In this document: piece by piece, positions 11,555 to 22,452 of the stretch
Layout of the letters: each line of letters begins with the position of its first letter
How positions within the stretch are numbered: position 1 is the stretch's first letter
Assembly (NCBI GenBank): GCA_008477525.1
Contig: SPDT01000001.1
Span: 868,001 to 932,000 of the forward strand
Reading direction: 5' to 3'
Length of the DNA stretch: 64,000 nt
DNA from: Hypomyces perniciosus
Taxonomy: Eukaryota > Ascomycota > Sordariomycetes > Hypocreales > Hypocreaceae
Translations under genes and position numbers: made by a program
Notes under the pieces: generated by a model
What the model was told of the DNA's origin: nothing
Databases searched by the model: none
The model's input: the letters and a program-made list of their open reading frames with translations, nothing else

Positions 11555-12964
11555 TCAATGAGAACGTCCAATTTGGGTGAGAAGAGGTAGCAACATCCCT
11601 GCCACCGTGGCCAATGTATCTCGCATCTGAGGACCTTTGGGTTTCCGTTGATGGACGGTGTTAGCCTCAGAGTAGCCGTTCGCCCCTGAACCATGGTCAT
11701 TGCCGTGAGAGCCACTCTCCTCCTGCATAGCGTGCATCGCGACATATCTGGTCCACATTAGTACCAAGACCCCAAGGTGACTGATGGAGCGAGCATAGTT
11801 TGACCTACAAGAATGTTCCACCCGAGAAAAGAAGTAACATCCCCGTCCACCACTGGCCCGAATCTCCTTTTAGGTGATCCCCACCCAGCAGAGTGATCAT
11901 AAACCATGTAGACAAGGCGCCTACAGGAGCAGCCAGGCTAAAGATGATCAAATGGCCCCGTGCAGCACGCTTTGAGAGGCCCTGCTTAAGGAGAATCGAG
12001 GTCAGGCCAAACGCGGCGGGTGCTTTGTGAATCATGATTGCGATGAATATGACAAAGCCCAGTCTCATATTTGAAGAAGTGGCTGAGGCACCCATCGCGA
12101 TCCCGTCCGCGGCCGCATGAATCACCAACCCAACTGTCGTTGCCAGGCTACGCGCCCTTCGAGGTGATGGCGTCAGAGAGCCTAGGAACCCATCGGCTTC
12201 CTCGTCTATGGATGCTGAGTCGCCACCTAAGTTGTCTAGGCTCATATGTCGCATCTCTGGCGTGGATCGAAGACTCTCAGTCGCATGTCTGGGCAGTCTG
12301 TCGATGAGGAACATCAAGACGAACCCAAGGATCATGGAAAATCCAATCTCAAATGTCGGAATATGGAGATGCTCCGCATGTTTCTCTTCCTTCGTGGGCT
12401 CCTTGTTTTCTGACGTAGGTGCTTCTCTCGCTGCATCCCCCTTCTCTGCTTCCCCTCTGATTGTAGTTCGCTCGGTCTGTCGCACTTCAATTCGAGGCAA
12501 TATGTCATTTAGGATTTCATCGTGTATCTGTTCCCCACGTGCTGCCGTCCGCACTACAGGAAAGGCCTGGCTAATGTCTCGAGGCTCGATTCCCAAACTC
12601 CATGGCGATCGTCGCAACAGGCTTCGTACCTTGTGGATGTGGGAGGCCTCTCCGGGAGTGGCTGCAGCCTCGATGCCCTCTGGTATTATCACAATAAGCG
12701 ATGTTCCAACGAGAACTCCGATGCCTATGCTTGATATCAATCGTAGTTGTGATTGCGACAGTGTCATCGACAGTGGCAACGCTCCGGCAAGGAATGACCT
12801 GGGAAATCGAATCAGTGATTGTTGTCATCTTTTCATTGCGAGTGCACGTACGCCAGCGCCATGATAATCTACATCGTTAGAGTTAGCTTGACAACCGATG
12901 CTGCTGATCCAAGACCGAGGAGTAGACTTACGCATAAGGCGACAAGCAGAAGTAGGCTGCCCAT
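11555..12964 (-). CDS. ZIP-family metal transporter, ZIP9/ATX2-like
   Basis: Likely moves Zn2+ or Mn2+ into the cytosol, probably from the Golgi/secretory pathway by analogy with SLC39A9 and yeast Atx2. Exons: 12964-12932, 12868-12852 (only 17 nt), 12798-11809, 11747-11555; 1233 nt, 410 aa. The joined N-terminus gives two hydrophobic segments with SFLAGALPLSM, a ZIP9 signature. A hydrophilic loop (residues about 65-160) separates TM2 and TM3. TM4 and TM5 carry the metal-site motifs VIHAAADGIAMGA and IMIHKAPAAFGL. GGTFLYVAMHAMQEE and a short His-containing loop precede the last helix. The start at 12964 is the only one giving the correct first helix after splicing. Confidence 0.93.
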
Positions 12965-13910
12965 GGTGGAGAGGTCGTTCTGGCTGGCGCAAACTCAACT
13001 GTTGGTAGGAATAGGGGCTCATTATCGGCGGATCATCTGCGCAACATGGCCTCCTGGACCAGTGCTCCTCTCTGCTAAGGATGATCAGAAAAACTCCAAG
13101 GCTTCGATAGGAGGTGTCGAAGCTGGACCCCTGAGTAGTTGAGTATGTATGTATGTGAATGAGCAACGTAGCAGAATGGGTTGCTTTGCGACAAGAAATC
13201 AATTGATTGGCTTAGATCCGCCAATTCGTCCCTGGCTAGATGACAAGCCATGGGGCCCCACTTCCCTTATCTGTAGCCTCGCTGATCTCTACGAAGCAGT
13301 ACGGAGTACGGAGTACCATTAGTACTATATAGATAGTATTGAAGCGAACTCTCAACTGCCTAGGCTATTAGTGCTTGGTTATTGCTTTCTTTGTTGGATA
13401 GCTGATGCGGCGTTCTTGGGATATTTGCGTAAAATTGCTTAACTCTTCAATTGTTATACTTCATTAGGGTAAGGTACTAATAGGACACAATCAAGATAGT
13501 CGATAGTAAGTACTACCTAGTAGTGTGAAGCAGTACTACTCCTCACCCACGGGCAGTTTAAACACGAGGGTTTTATGTAGAATCTGTTGGGACGTTTAAT
13601 GGATGTGATAGCTTAATAAGTGTTTTCAATGGAATTATAAATTCAGGCAAATCCTCAGGCAAATATTACTTTCACATGTCCATAGCCATGACGGACTTTA
13701 TAGAACGAAGCTGAGCTGTGACGACGTTAGCGGGGCCTGTATGTACCCGTACCTGGGCAAGCTTAGAAAGTGGATATCAAAGTACCCAGTAGTAGTATTT
13801 CGACCCCACGTTCCAGGAGCAAGTCTCTTGGACCTTCAAACAACATCCAACATGCGTCTCTCGCTCACACTTCTCCATCTTGGGTGACAGTTTAGCATGG
13901 AATTTCCGCC
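12965..13910. promoter_or_regulatory. Divergent promoter region, ZIP transporter / NFKBIL1-like gene
   Basis: A 0.95 kb bidirectional spacer. It contains two tandem TACGGAGTAC units near 13299-13316. AT-rich at 13430-13640. No gene seen. Confidence 0.45.
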
Positions 13911-14906
13911 ATGAGCAGCGCGGCGTCGTCTCCGAAGAGGCGTCACATATTATCGTCGATCAACCCAGACAGATCTCCCAAGAGGCCTTCGAGAGAAGAT
14001 GCAAAGTCGCCGTCTCCCATCGAGGACGCTATACCTTCGACGGGTGAAGCCCGCGATGATGGGGGCGATTCAGGCCACACAAAGCCCAGGCGGACACGCT
14101 TAAAGCTTAAGGGTGAGAAGCGCCGTCACCACTCTCGCGATGACCGCGATCGTGAATCCTCGCACCGACGCCATCACCGACATAGCCGGCGACGACATCG
14201 CTCCCCCACGCCGCCAAATCCTTATGACCCACCGCCGCTTGACCCGGATGCTGCGTTCCGCGAGTCCCTTTTCGATGCCATGGCCGACGATGAAGGCGCG
14301 GCGTACTGGGAAGGTGTTTATGGCCAGCCCTTGCACGTCTACCCAGCCGAGAAAGTCGGACCATCGGGCGAGTTGGAGCGGATGACAGACGAGGAGTACG
14401 CCACACATGTGCGACAAAAGATGTGGGAGAAAACCAATGCGGGTCTTATTGAAGAGAGAGAACGACGGGAGGCAGAACGCAAGAGGAAGAAGGAAGAACA
14501 ACGACAGACCCGCAAGCTCCGGGAGGAAATGGAGCGCAGTATGCGCAGGGAGGAAAGGTCTCGAAGAAGGCAGAACTGGGCTGATCGATGGAAGGCATAC
14601 ACAAATGCTTGGTCGGCCTGGGATGGTGCTCCAGAGAAGATAGTCTGGCCAATCGAGGGCGGCCAGCGGAAGGATATCGACGAGCAGAATGTTCGCGAAT
14701 TCTTTATCCGTGGGTTGGACCTAGAGGGCCTTGGGGAGAAGGAGTTTGCCGCTACGATCAAGGAAGAACGAGTGCGCTGGCATCCAGACAAGATCCAACA
14801 GAAGCTGGGTGGAAAAGTTGATAACGACATCATCAAAGACGTGACGGCGATATTCCAAATGGTGGATAAGCTTTGGACACAGATGCGATCGGAAAAGGCA
14901 TCATGA
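13911..14906 (+). CDS. NF-kappa-B inhibitor-like protein 1 (NFKBIL1) homologue
   Basis: A 331-aa intronless gene. Residues 1-105 are disordered, with SP-rich sites and an Arg/His-rich block. DPDAAFRESLFDAMADDEGAAYWEGVYG follows, a conserved fungal NFKBIL1 segment. A highly charged Arg/Glu/Lys coiled coil covers about residues 180-225. The C-terminus carries a J-domain-like RWHPDKIQQKLGG and VTAIFQMVDKLWTQ. In animals the family is nuclear and linked to splicing. The fungal role is not established, and ankyrin repeats of animal NFKBIL1 are not visible here. The start ATGAGCAGC at 13911 is the first in-frame ATG. It diverges from the ZIP gene. Confidence 0.85.
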   Translation: MSSAASSPKRRHILSSINPDRSPKRPSREDAKSPSPIEDAIPSTGEARDDGGDSGHTKPRRTRLKLKGEKRRHHSRDDRDRESSHRRHHRHSRRRHRSPTPPNPYDPPPLDPDAAFRESLFDAMADDEGAAYWEGVYGQPLHVYPAEKVGPSGELERMTDEEYATHVRQKMWEKTNAGLIEERERREAERKRKKEEQRQTRKLREEMERSMRREERSRRRQNWADRWKAYTNAWSAWDGAPEKIVWPIEGGQRKDIDEQNVREFFIRGLDLEGLGEKEFAATIKEERVRWHPDKIQQKLGGKVDNDIIKDVTAIFQMVDKLWTQMRSEKAS

Positions 14907-15279
14907 TATATGTGGACTATCGATTCAGAACGGACATGAGATACCCAGCTTCAACATCACGGTTACGTTGTGCTCTATTCAGGAGTCATGGAAGCACAAA
15001 TCACAAGAAATATTGAATACAAGGCGTCCCTATCAAAAGGTGAACCCAGTCGATCCATTGTCTAGATACGCCGACTGATGCAAATCCTTAGACCCATGAT
15101 ATCGTAACGATCGTTCCAAGAGGTACAAATAGTACAGTTTGTGTGGCAGGTGGCACATATGTGCCGCATGTTTCTCGCCATATTAGGGGCCATATTAGGG
15201 GTATTTCATTCTTCCTCTCATCCACCATCCATCAACCCACCAGTCCAAAGTTCAAAGATAGCTCATGCGGATTTGACGC
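14907..15279. other. 3'-3' intergenic region
   Basis: About 370 bp between convergent stops. Contains a short tandem CATATTAGGGG(C) duplication near 15179-15200. Nothing else seen. Confidence 0.4.
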
Positions 15280-15805
15280 CTACATATTGGCCAACACAGC
15301 AGCACCACCTAACAGAGCACCCATGGCAACGAAAGCTGTCGGGGCAGGGGCATTGTCCTTCTTGTTTTCGGAAGCAGCCCTAGCAGCTTCGCTCGTAGCT
15401 TTGGCAAGGCTCTCGCTGGCCCTGGAGAGCTCGCTGCTGAGAGACGATGCGGCTTCCCCTGTAGCGGTGGCGGCGACGCTGCTGAGGGAGCTGAGGATTG
15501 GACCAGCCTCGCTAGTGATGCTGGCGATGACCTTGGAGGGATCGGTGCGGAAGATGTCATCGACCTGGCTGTTGATCGACTTGCCTCGGGAGTAACCCTC
15601 ATCGAAGTTGGAGCGAACATCGCTGACGAAGGAGGAGGCTTTGCTGATGATGTCGTCAATGATGCCAGGCTGGGGGTTGGCCTGGGAAGGAGGCTTGTTA
15701 GTTGTTTGCTGGAATTGGATATACTACCTTCTAGGCGAATGAAGGCTGAACTCATACCTGAACCATGGCAACAAGGGCCAAGACAGCAACACTGAAGAAC
15801 TTCAT
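15280..15805 (-). CDS. Small secreted Ser/Ala-rich protein, probably GPI-anchored
   Basis: Not recognised as a named family. Two exons, 15805-15758 and 15681-15280, joined across a 76-nt GT-AG intron; 450 nt, 149 aa. The signal peptide MKFFSVAVLALVAMVQA is encoded almost exactly by exon 1. The mature part is amphipathic and helical (IIDDIISKASSFVSDVRSNF), then rich in Ser/Ala. The C-terminus is a hydrophobic stretch ending GALLGGAAVLANM after a short spacer, as expected for a GPI-attachment signal. No cysteines. A cell-wall or surface role is inferred only from this architecture. Confidence 0.8.
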
Positions 15806-18079
15806 GTCGATTGAGGTGTAATTTGGCGTTTCTGGAGGTGTGTAGGGCGTATGGATTCTAAGTTCTTCGTACAGCTGTTTTATACGAACATGCGCAGAAA
15901 GAGATCTCGTGTCAAGGCAGCAGTGAATCGGTTACAGGGACACGGGCAGTTTTATATATGTATGCACGGGAGTTGTGCCAAGCCAGGCTGGGCTGTGTTG
16001 ACTGGCTTATTGAGTAGAGACCGAAGCAACAAACAAGAAAAGGGTCCTCCTGTCAGACGGTCTTTCCATCCTCGGGCTGCCTCACCTCTCCAGGGAGGAC
16101 TTGGCTGCGTGGGAAGACCCTGTCAAATCCACCAACTCTAGGCCTTGTTTTCTTGTCCTTTATCCGAGCCTCTCCATCTCACATATCTACATATATTCAA
16201 GGGTGGTGATGGGAAATATGGAGTCAAGGCAGTATGTATTGGTGGTGCTACCCGTTTTAGGTAAAACGAGGTACAGAAACCAGACACTGAAAATACGGAG
16301 TACAAGCGGTACAGTAAGATTCGGTGCATGTCGCGAAGTACCCACACGCTAATGTGGAGGCGAAGATGGCTAAACTTGATCAGGCTCTGATGACGTCGAG
16401 GCAACACGCCACACATCTCGAGACTGACGACACATTTTCACACAAAACATGCGCGATGGATGGCTGAAAAGGTGCTTCGCTTTGGATGATTCATGGAGAT
16501 GGGGGGAGTCGCACAGATGGGTTGTATGTATGTACTTCGTATGTTCGTATGTATGCATGTATGTATGTACAGATATCAGCTTGGCAGTTTGGTTGGTTCT
16601 TCAGCGTTTAATATCAACGGCTAACATCCTATTGCGCCATCACGTGTTGGATTTCTTCGAAATTGTCCCGTTGACTTGGCAATCTTCGGAGACATGCCGC
16701 TGAATTTTTTTTTTCTTTGATTAGTAGCTGTTGTTGCTAAGCCACGCTTGGGGTGTTACTGGTGGAGGTGATACATACAGCAGAGAGACATCCATCCATG
16801 TGAGGGAGAGGGGGTGGTACAGTAAGCCCAAATGCTCGAGATGGGATGTGATCTTCGCCTCGAGGGATTCACTGTTGATTTTTTTTTTTTTAATATTTGT
16901 TCAATTCGGAGATGGGTGCCTTGAGAACAAGTGGCAACTCGCAAATATACATAATTCTGGACGATTTGGGAACAAACACATGGAGATACCTGGCACGAAT
17001 CAGGCGGATGTTGAACAACACCACTCAACTGCCAAGATGGCTGATGTCTTGCAATGCTACCCATTGGTATTATGCGATGCTGCGGATTGAGACAATGTGG
17101 CATCAGTACGGAGTACTCCGTACACGCATCATGTTGCTCGTTTGGCCACAAACCCACCCGATCTCAATAAATAAATTGCCATTGCACGAGTATGAAGTAT
17201 TCCCCCGATATCTGTGAGCTCCCGAACATCTCCATAACCTCGACGAATAGAACCACGAACGCTGGCAACCCACATAAAAACAGACAAATAGAACCAACCA
17301 TATATCAAATCAAATCCCCCCAAATCAGTACAAATAAATAGGAGAAACCGTCACCAGCCAAGTTGCATCTGCCGACGCCGCCGCAGCCAAATCACCGATC
17401 CGCCAAGATGCCAAGGGTGCTATCCAACACGCACTTCATCACTCGCTGAAGTGTCCCCTGTCGTTGCTGCAGGTCTGTGACCCTCATTCCACTCTTTAGC
17501 CAAGCTAGAAGGGCCGTATCTACGGAGTAATAGGCGGCCATCTTCCCGCTGTTTTGTTGCCAACGGCCTCTGTACTCTGGTGTTGCCCCAGCAAATGGCC
17601 CTGATAGCTGCAATATCCAAATCTGATAGTACTTCGTACAAAAGCAAGGCATTTACTTCGTACTTCGTACAAGTGATACGGTCATTCGGATTTCAGCTGC
17701 GCCAACTTCTCGGGTGTGTGAATTTATCAATGTGAGACAGCATTGTCTTCCTCAATCACGGTGGCTGGCTCGCAAAGCCACTCAGTCGCCTCAGACATGT
17801 CGCATTCAAGGTTGAGAGATCGACCATCCATCCATCATCCATCTCAACCTGCACCATTGTTTAGGAATACTCCGTACGAAGTACGTAATTCTGGCAAGGC
17901 AGACAGCACTTTTGCATCTGCTCAAGGATTGTATATCGTCATCGACTGCACATGCATCACGTCTTGGTCTGTAGTTTACGGAGTACATGCAGAATCTTGA
18001 CACAGCCCAAGATTTACGAGGCCGTGCCCGACAAACGGCGATCCAAACCGCCCCATCCATTTGATCCTATTCCACGTAA
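15806..18079. other. 2.3 kb intergenic region with GTAT repeats and palindromic motifs
   Basis: Upstream of the small secreted gene and downstream of Sin1. Contains a degenerate GTAT/ATGT microsatellite at about 16523-16570, a perfect 18-bp palindrome GTACGGAGTACTCCGTAC at 17106-17123, and clusters of ACTTCGTAC/CTCCGTAC near 17630-17665, 17868-17884 and 17978. No convincing coding region. Confidence 0.45.
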
Positions 18080-20712
18080 TCAGACCTCCCGGTAGGGTGA
18101 GATACCCTTCTTTAACTCTGCCACTATCTCGGCGGCTTCGTCAGCCCCCCGAGTCTCGAAATCGTACCGTTTGCTTTCCGTGGCTTTGTAAACGACGAGC
18201 TATTTTTGGATATGTCAGTTACACGCGTCCCAATAACATGAATGTCGAGTCAGCACACTGCCCCCTCCATGTCGGTGGTTATAGCAGCATCCAACTTTTT
18301 ACACCAAGGAAGACTCACCTTCACATTCGCGGGGTGCTTTCGTGGCACCTTGCACCCGATCACGTTGCTAAAGTGCACTGTCGTCGTCTTGCCTCCGCCT
18401 TCCTGGACGGCCTTGCCTCCTGACGCCGGCACAATGTGAATGTACTCGCCGTCAATCACCAAAATCCGCTCACTCATCCCCACGATCCTCATGGGCTGCT
18501 TACGCCAGACTGTGTACTTCTTGTAGTTGGCACTTCCCAACTCGTCCTGCTTCACAACCTCCCGAGCAAGCGGGTGCGAGCCCAACATGTAGTTCTTCTT
18601 GGTTCCCTTCCGCTGCCCTTGGCTGTCCAACATCGGCATCATTTTTGGTGATGAGCTTCCAGGAGAGCCTGTCATGGCAAGCGGACCGTCCGTGGCGAAC
18701 CGTCGGCGGTACAATTCCAGATCCGAGACATTTCCGATCGACGACACTGGCCGATCGAGCATCACCACTGCTCCAGAGCCTGGAAGCTTCAACACATGAT
18801 TCGCCTTGTCTAGCTGTCGTTTGCGACAAACCAAATCTAACACTTCTGCCAAGTATGTGTCCGTGGTAATATCAATCGTGACCATCTGACCAGTAGCAAC
18901 ATCGGACGACATGATGTAAATACGCAGGAGCTTCTGTTGACCACGCGCAGTATTTGGCGTGGTTGCTCGGGGCGGCGCATCTGCCAGAAACATGTTCGCC
19001 CGATAGGTTGTTGTTAATATGGGATTTTGTCTCCGGCGTGCTGGCAGCATGTCTGGGTTGGGATTCGCGCTTTTCGCGGCGTTCTCTTCAGCAACGCTTT
19101 CCTGTGATGGTTGCTGTGCTTCTTCCTCATCCTCTTGTGGAGTTAGATCCTGGTTCTCCTCATACTCCTCCTCTGAAGCGGCGACTATGGCAAACTCGTC
19201 ATACACCTTCGAGTTAGATCGCATCCGCCCGCCACCCCTCATGTTGGCATTGTTAACCGTTGTGAAAGACGTCAGGGGCTTCGTCCGCTCAAAGGGCGGA
19301 AAGTCATCATCCACCTCGCCTCCCTCCTCAACCATCCTCAGTGTCCACCAGTTAATATTTCGTTTCTTGGCTGCAATGGTTGGCTCCCTCTTTTCTTCGT
19401 TGTATCGATACAAGCCTAAGCCTATCAGATCAGCTACAGTAACTGCTCTTTCCACGCCTTGGCCATCGTGGACTCTCGGTCGAATCAGCACCTCAATGGA
19501 CTTGTTGGGTGTCTTGGAAAATGCGGCGTAGATGCGGATAGCAATAGCCCCCTTTGTGCCTTGCCCGCTCAGATGGGCGAATTTCTGGAAGGGGATTGTA
19601 GACTTGTGCTGCTTGGCTTTCAGAGCGGCCGAGAGTAGACTTTGGGGTTGGACAACACTGAGCGGCCGGATCATGCTCATAGGGCGTGGAGGCGGCAAGG
19701 CTTCGAAAACAGCTGGGGGAGGGGGGCGAGGCGCGTGGGATCTCCTGATGGTAGATTGCCTGGTGAAGTTCCTTGGAGGTGTGCCCACTACTTGCCGGGT
19801 GGGTGATGCATTGATAGGGTGCTCTACAACATCGAGGATCGAGGCCTCGTCTATACTTGCCACGTAATCTGCCAGCATGTCCGATCCATCGGAGTCATCG
19901 TCATCCTCTTCCTCAGGTAACAGTGAGGGGCCAGTCCGTTGAATCCCTGGTGAAGGTTCTTCGTTGATCCTGTCTTGCATCCTTATTGCCCTAGTTGCTG
20001 CTCGCGCTGCTTCCCGGTGCTTGACCACAGTCGGTACATCAAACTCGTTCTCTGATGACACCTCACTACTGGTGACGGTATCTCGCCGTGGCCTTCCAGG
20101 AATGATTCCCAAGGAAGCTTGGGAACCCCGGCGAGGGGCCCGAGGAGATGTGTTCCCGATTGGTGTCAACTGGGACGCCTGACTGGGCGAGGATCCAGCA
20201 CGGTTCCTCACCGGCATTTTGGCAAACTTGATCTGCTGAGCCGCCCTGTGCTCCGATTCTTCTTCGCTATCATCGCTGAGGTCGCTGCTGTCCTCCTCCA
20301 TCTGCTCCCGGCGCCTGCGCCTCTTGGTGGCCGCCCCAGGGCCTACGGTGTCTGCTCCTCCACCCGTGAGCATACCGCCATCTTCGAAGCCATCTTCTAA
20401 CGTGTGGCCGACTTGTCGCGGCGCTTGGAAGTATTCGGAAGCAATAGCCGTAGGGATTGGCGGCGAGTGTGTCCTCTTGATGTGGGACGAGTTCGGTCGC
20501 CAGCCTGCGGCTTTGAATGGAGCGCTATTGAGAACGCTATCGTTGACGGTGATCAACCGCTCGCCCACTCCGTCGGCGATTTCATTGAGATAGCTGGTGC
20601 GAAGCTGGTATGAAACAAGCCTAAAGTACAGTTATCAGCTCGTTGGCCTGCGTTCGCATGCGGTGGCAACAACCAAGAGGGCCACGCACTCTTCTAGCTG
20701 AATGACAGACAT
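18080..20712 (-). CDS. sin1: Stress-activated MAPK-interacting protein Sin1 (TORC2 subunit, Avo1-like)
   Basis: Scaffold of TOR complex 2 that presents AGC kinases to TOR. Exons: 20712-20690 (23 nt), 20620-18319, 18199-18080; 2445 nt, 814 aa. The spliced N-terminus MSVIQLEELVSYQLRTSYLNEIADGVGERLI is the conserved Sin1 start and appears only after removing intron 1. A long disordered Ser/acidic region follows. The CRIM domain spans about residues 300-470, then a Ras-binding-like region near LLRIYIMSSDVATGQ. The C-terminal PH domain starts at KNYMLGSHPLAREVV and ends in exon 3 (LVVYKATESKRYDFET). It is divergent from the PRCC gene. Confidence 0.93.
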
Positions 20713-21065
20713 GGTCAATGAGATTTGTTGTAGGTTTGAACGGCGCGTTGAACAGCGTCTCTAGAGAAAAGGCGTCTACCAGAGAGCCATTGCGCGTTCA
20801 CATGTTTGTCCCGCGCAAACAGAGGAGAGTTTATCAAGACGAAGACGGAGGAAGAAGAATGGCTGAAGGCTGCTGGCGGAAAGACACCCGTGTAGCTAAG
20901 CGTGGGGTACTATCGGAGGTCTAATGCAGCTGATAACAGTAGCTGGGCACGGACATGGCCTACACGTCAGAATGTCATTTTCCACCTCCAAACTTCTACA
21001 ACGCAAGACTCGAAATTCTCCATATCCTCGCACACATACCCAAAACACACCGGCTGACGTGCAAG
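20713..21065. promoter_or_regulatory. Divergent promoter region, sin1 / PRCC gene
   Basis: A 353-bp bidirectional spacer. An in-frame upstream ATG at 20955 could extend the PRCC protein by 37 residues, but the conserved start is MGLVDY at 21066. No other element seen. Confidence 0.4.
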
Positions 21066-22235
21066 ATGGGCCTTGTGGACTACTCGGAATCCGACGCTTC
21101 TGCCTCTGAGTCTGAGGCGCCGGCCAAACCCACAACAAAAGCTCCTCCCAAGAAGCCCGCGTTCCAGAAAGTTGTCGACCGATCGAATCCAGGCAAAATC
21201 ATTGTCAATCTACCCCAAGCGACATCGTCTAGCGCTCCAAGTGCGTCGCACAGCGATGGGCCTCCTGCAAAGCGAGCGCGGACTGGCGGAGCTGGCGGCC
21301 TCTTTACAGGCTTTAACGCTTTCCTCCCGCCGCCCAAGAACACAGGCAAACAAGCGCCGAAGAAGCCTGCCGCCGGCCAGACGCGGCCAGGCGTGAATCT
21401 CAAGACGAGCGCCGAGCCAGGATTCAGTCGCGATGCGGAGTCGTCAGGGAATGCTGGCGCTGCAGAGACAGCGCTTGGGGGCATGAACTTGCCACCGCCG
21501 AAGCGACCGGCCGAGCCATCAATATCAGACGAACTGAAGCCTGCTGAGGAAGTGAAGCTGGTGGGCAAGCCATTAATGTTCAGGCCTCTTTCTGTTGCGC
21601 GAAACATTATGAAAAAGAAAACCACTAAATCGGGTATCGCAAAGGCCCCGGCAGTCTCAACAGCAAGTACTCAGTCATCAGGCCAGGCAACTAATACAAC
21701 TGCAAAGGAAGATCCTGCGCCGGCGCCTCCACCCAAAAAGACATCACTATTCTCCCTTCACGTCGAGGAGCCTTCAATATCTGCAACATCTTCAACAGCA
21801 GCAGGTGGGGCATATGAGCCCCTATTCGAAACTGGAGAAAGCGCGGATCAATACCCTGCAGATACGCTTGGCGATTATTCTCAGCATGCAAACTATGGAC
21901 AGACAGTAGGAGCAGGAACAGAGTCATTGGATAGTATAGCCAACGATTTGAACCTCTCCGCTGCAGAAAGGCGAGAACTATTCGGCCGCGGAGGAAGCCA
22001 CCAAACAGCCAAGAAGGTCATCAACTTCAACATGGACCAGGAATACAAACACAACGAAGAACTCAGAGCGGCCGGCGAGCAGCAGACACACAACCCGGTT
22101 CGCGCCATCCAGAGTGGCAAGCACAGTCTTCGACAGCTTGTGCAGAATGTGGCGAACCAGCGTGATGCGCTGGAGGAAAGTTTTGCGAAGGGTAAAAGCA
22201 ATCGGAGAGAAGCGTCAAACAAGTACGGTTGGTAA
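21066..22235 (+). CDS. PRCC-domain protein (mitotic checkpoint / splicing factor family)
   Basis: Intronless, 389 aa. It begins MGLVDYSESDASASESE, the usual N-terminus of fungal PRCC proteins. Residues about 20-280 are low-complexity Pro/Ala/Lys with FNAFLPPPK. The C-terminal PRCC core includes NDLNLSAAERRELFGR, KKVINFNMDQEYKHNEELRAAG and HSLRQLVQNVANQRDALEESFAKGKSNRREASNKYGW. Human PRCC binds MAD2B and associates with the spliceosome; the fungal role is inferred. The start at 21066 is preferred over 20955 because family members begin here. Confidence 0.88.
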   Translation: MGLVDYSESDASASESEAPAKPTTKAPPKKPAFQKVVDRSNPGKIIVNLPQATSSSAPSASHSDGPPAKRARTGGAGGLFTGFNAFLPPPKNTGKQAPKKPAAGQTRPGVNLKTSAEPGFSRDAESSGNAGAAETALGGMNLPPPKRPAEPSISDELKPAEEVKLVGKPLMFRPLSVARNIMKKKTTKSGIAKAPAVSTASTQSSGQATNTTAKEDPAPAPPPKKTSLFSLHVEEPSISATSSTAAGGAYEPLFETGESADQYPADTLGDYSQHANYGQTVGAGTESLDSIANDLNLSAAERRELFGRGGSHQTAKKVINFNMDQEYKHNEELRAAGEQQTHNPVRAIQSGKHSLRQLVQNVANQRDALEESFAKGKSNRREASNKYGW

Positions 22236-22452
22236 AGAGATGGAGAATATGATACCCAAGACATCGAATCTGAATGAAGAAATTGTATACTATGTATTTG
22301 CTAGGCTTGAAAAATACCCATATGCCTAATCCCTCTACGCCTGTTCACCATGCTCTGCCCCGAGAAAAAAAAGAGGAAAAAAGTATGCCATAAGAGTGTG
22401 CATATGGAAGAAAGAATAAACAATTTGCTTGTTGGATGCTGGTCATCAAAGT

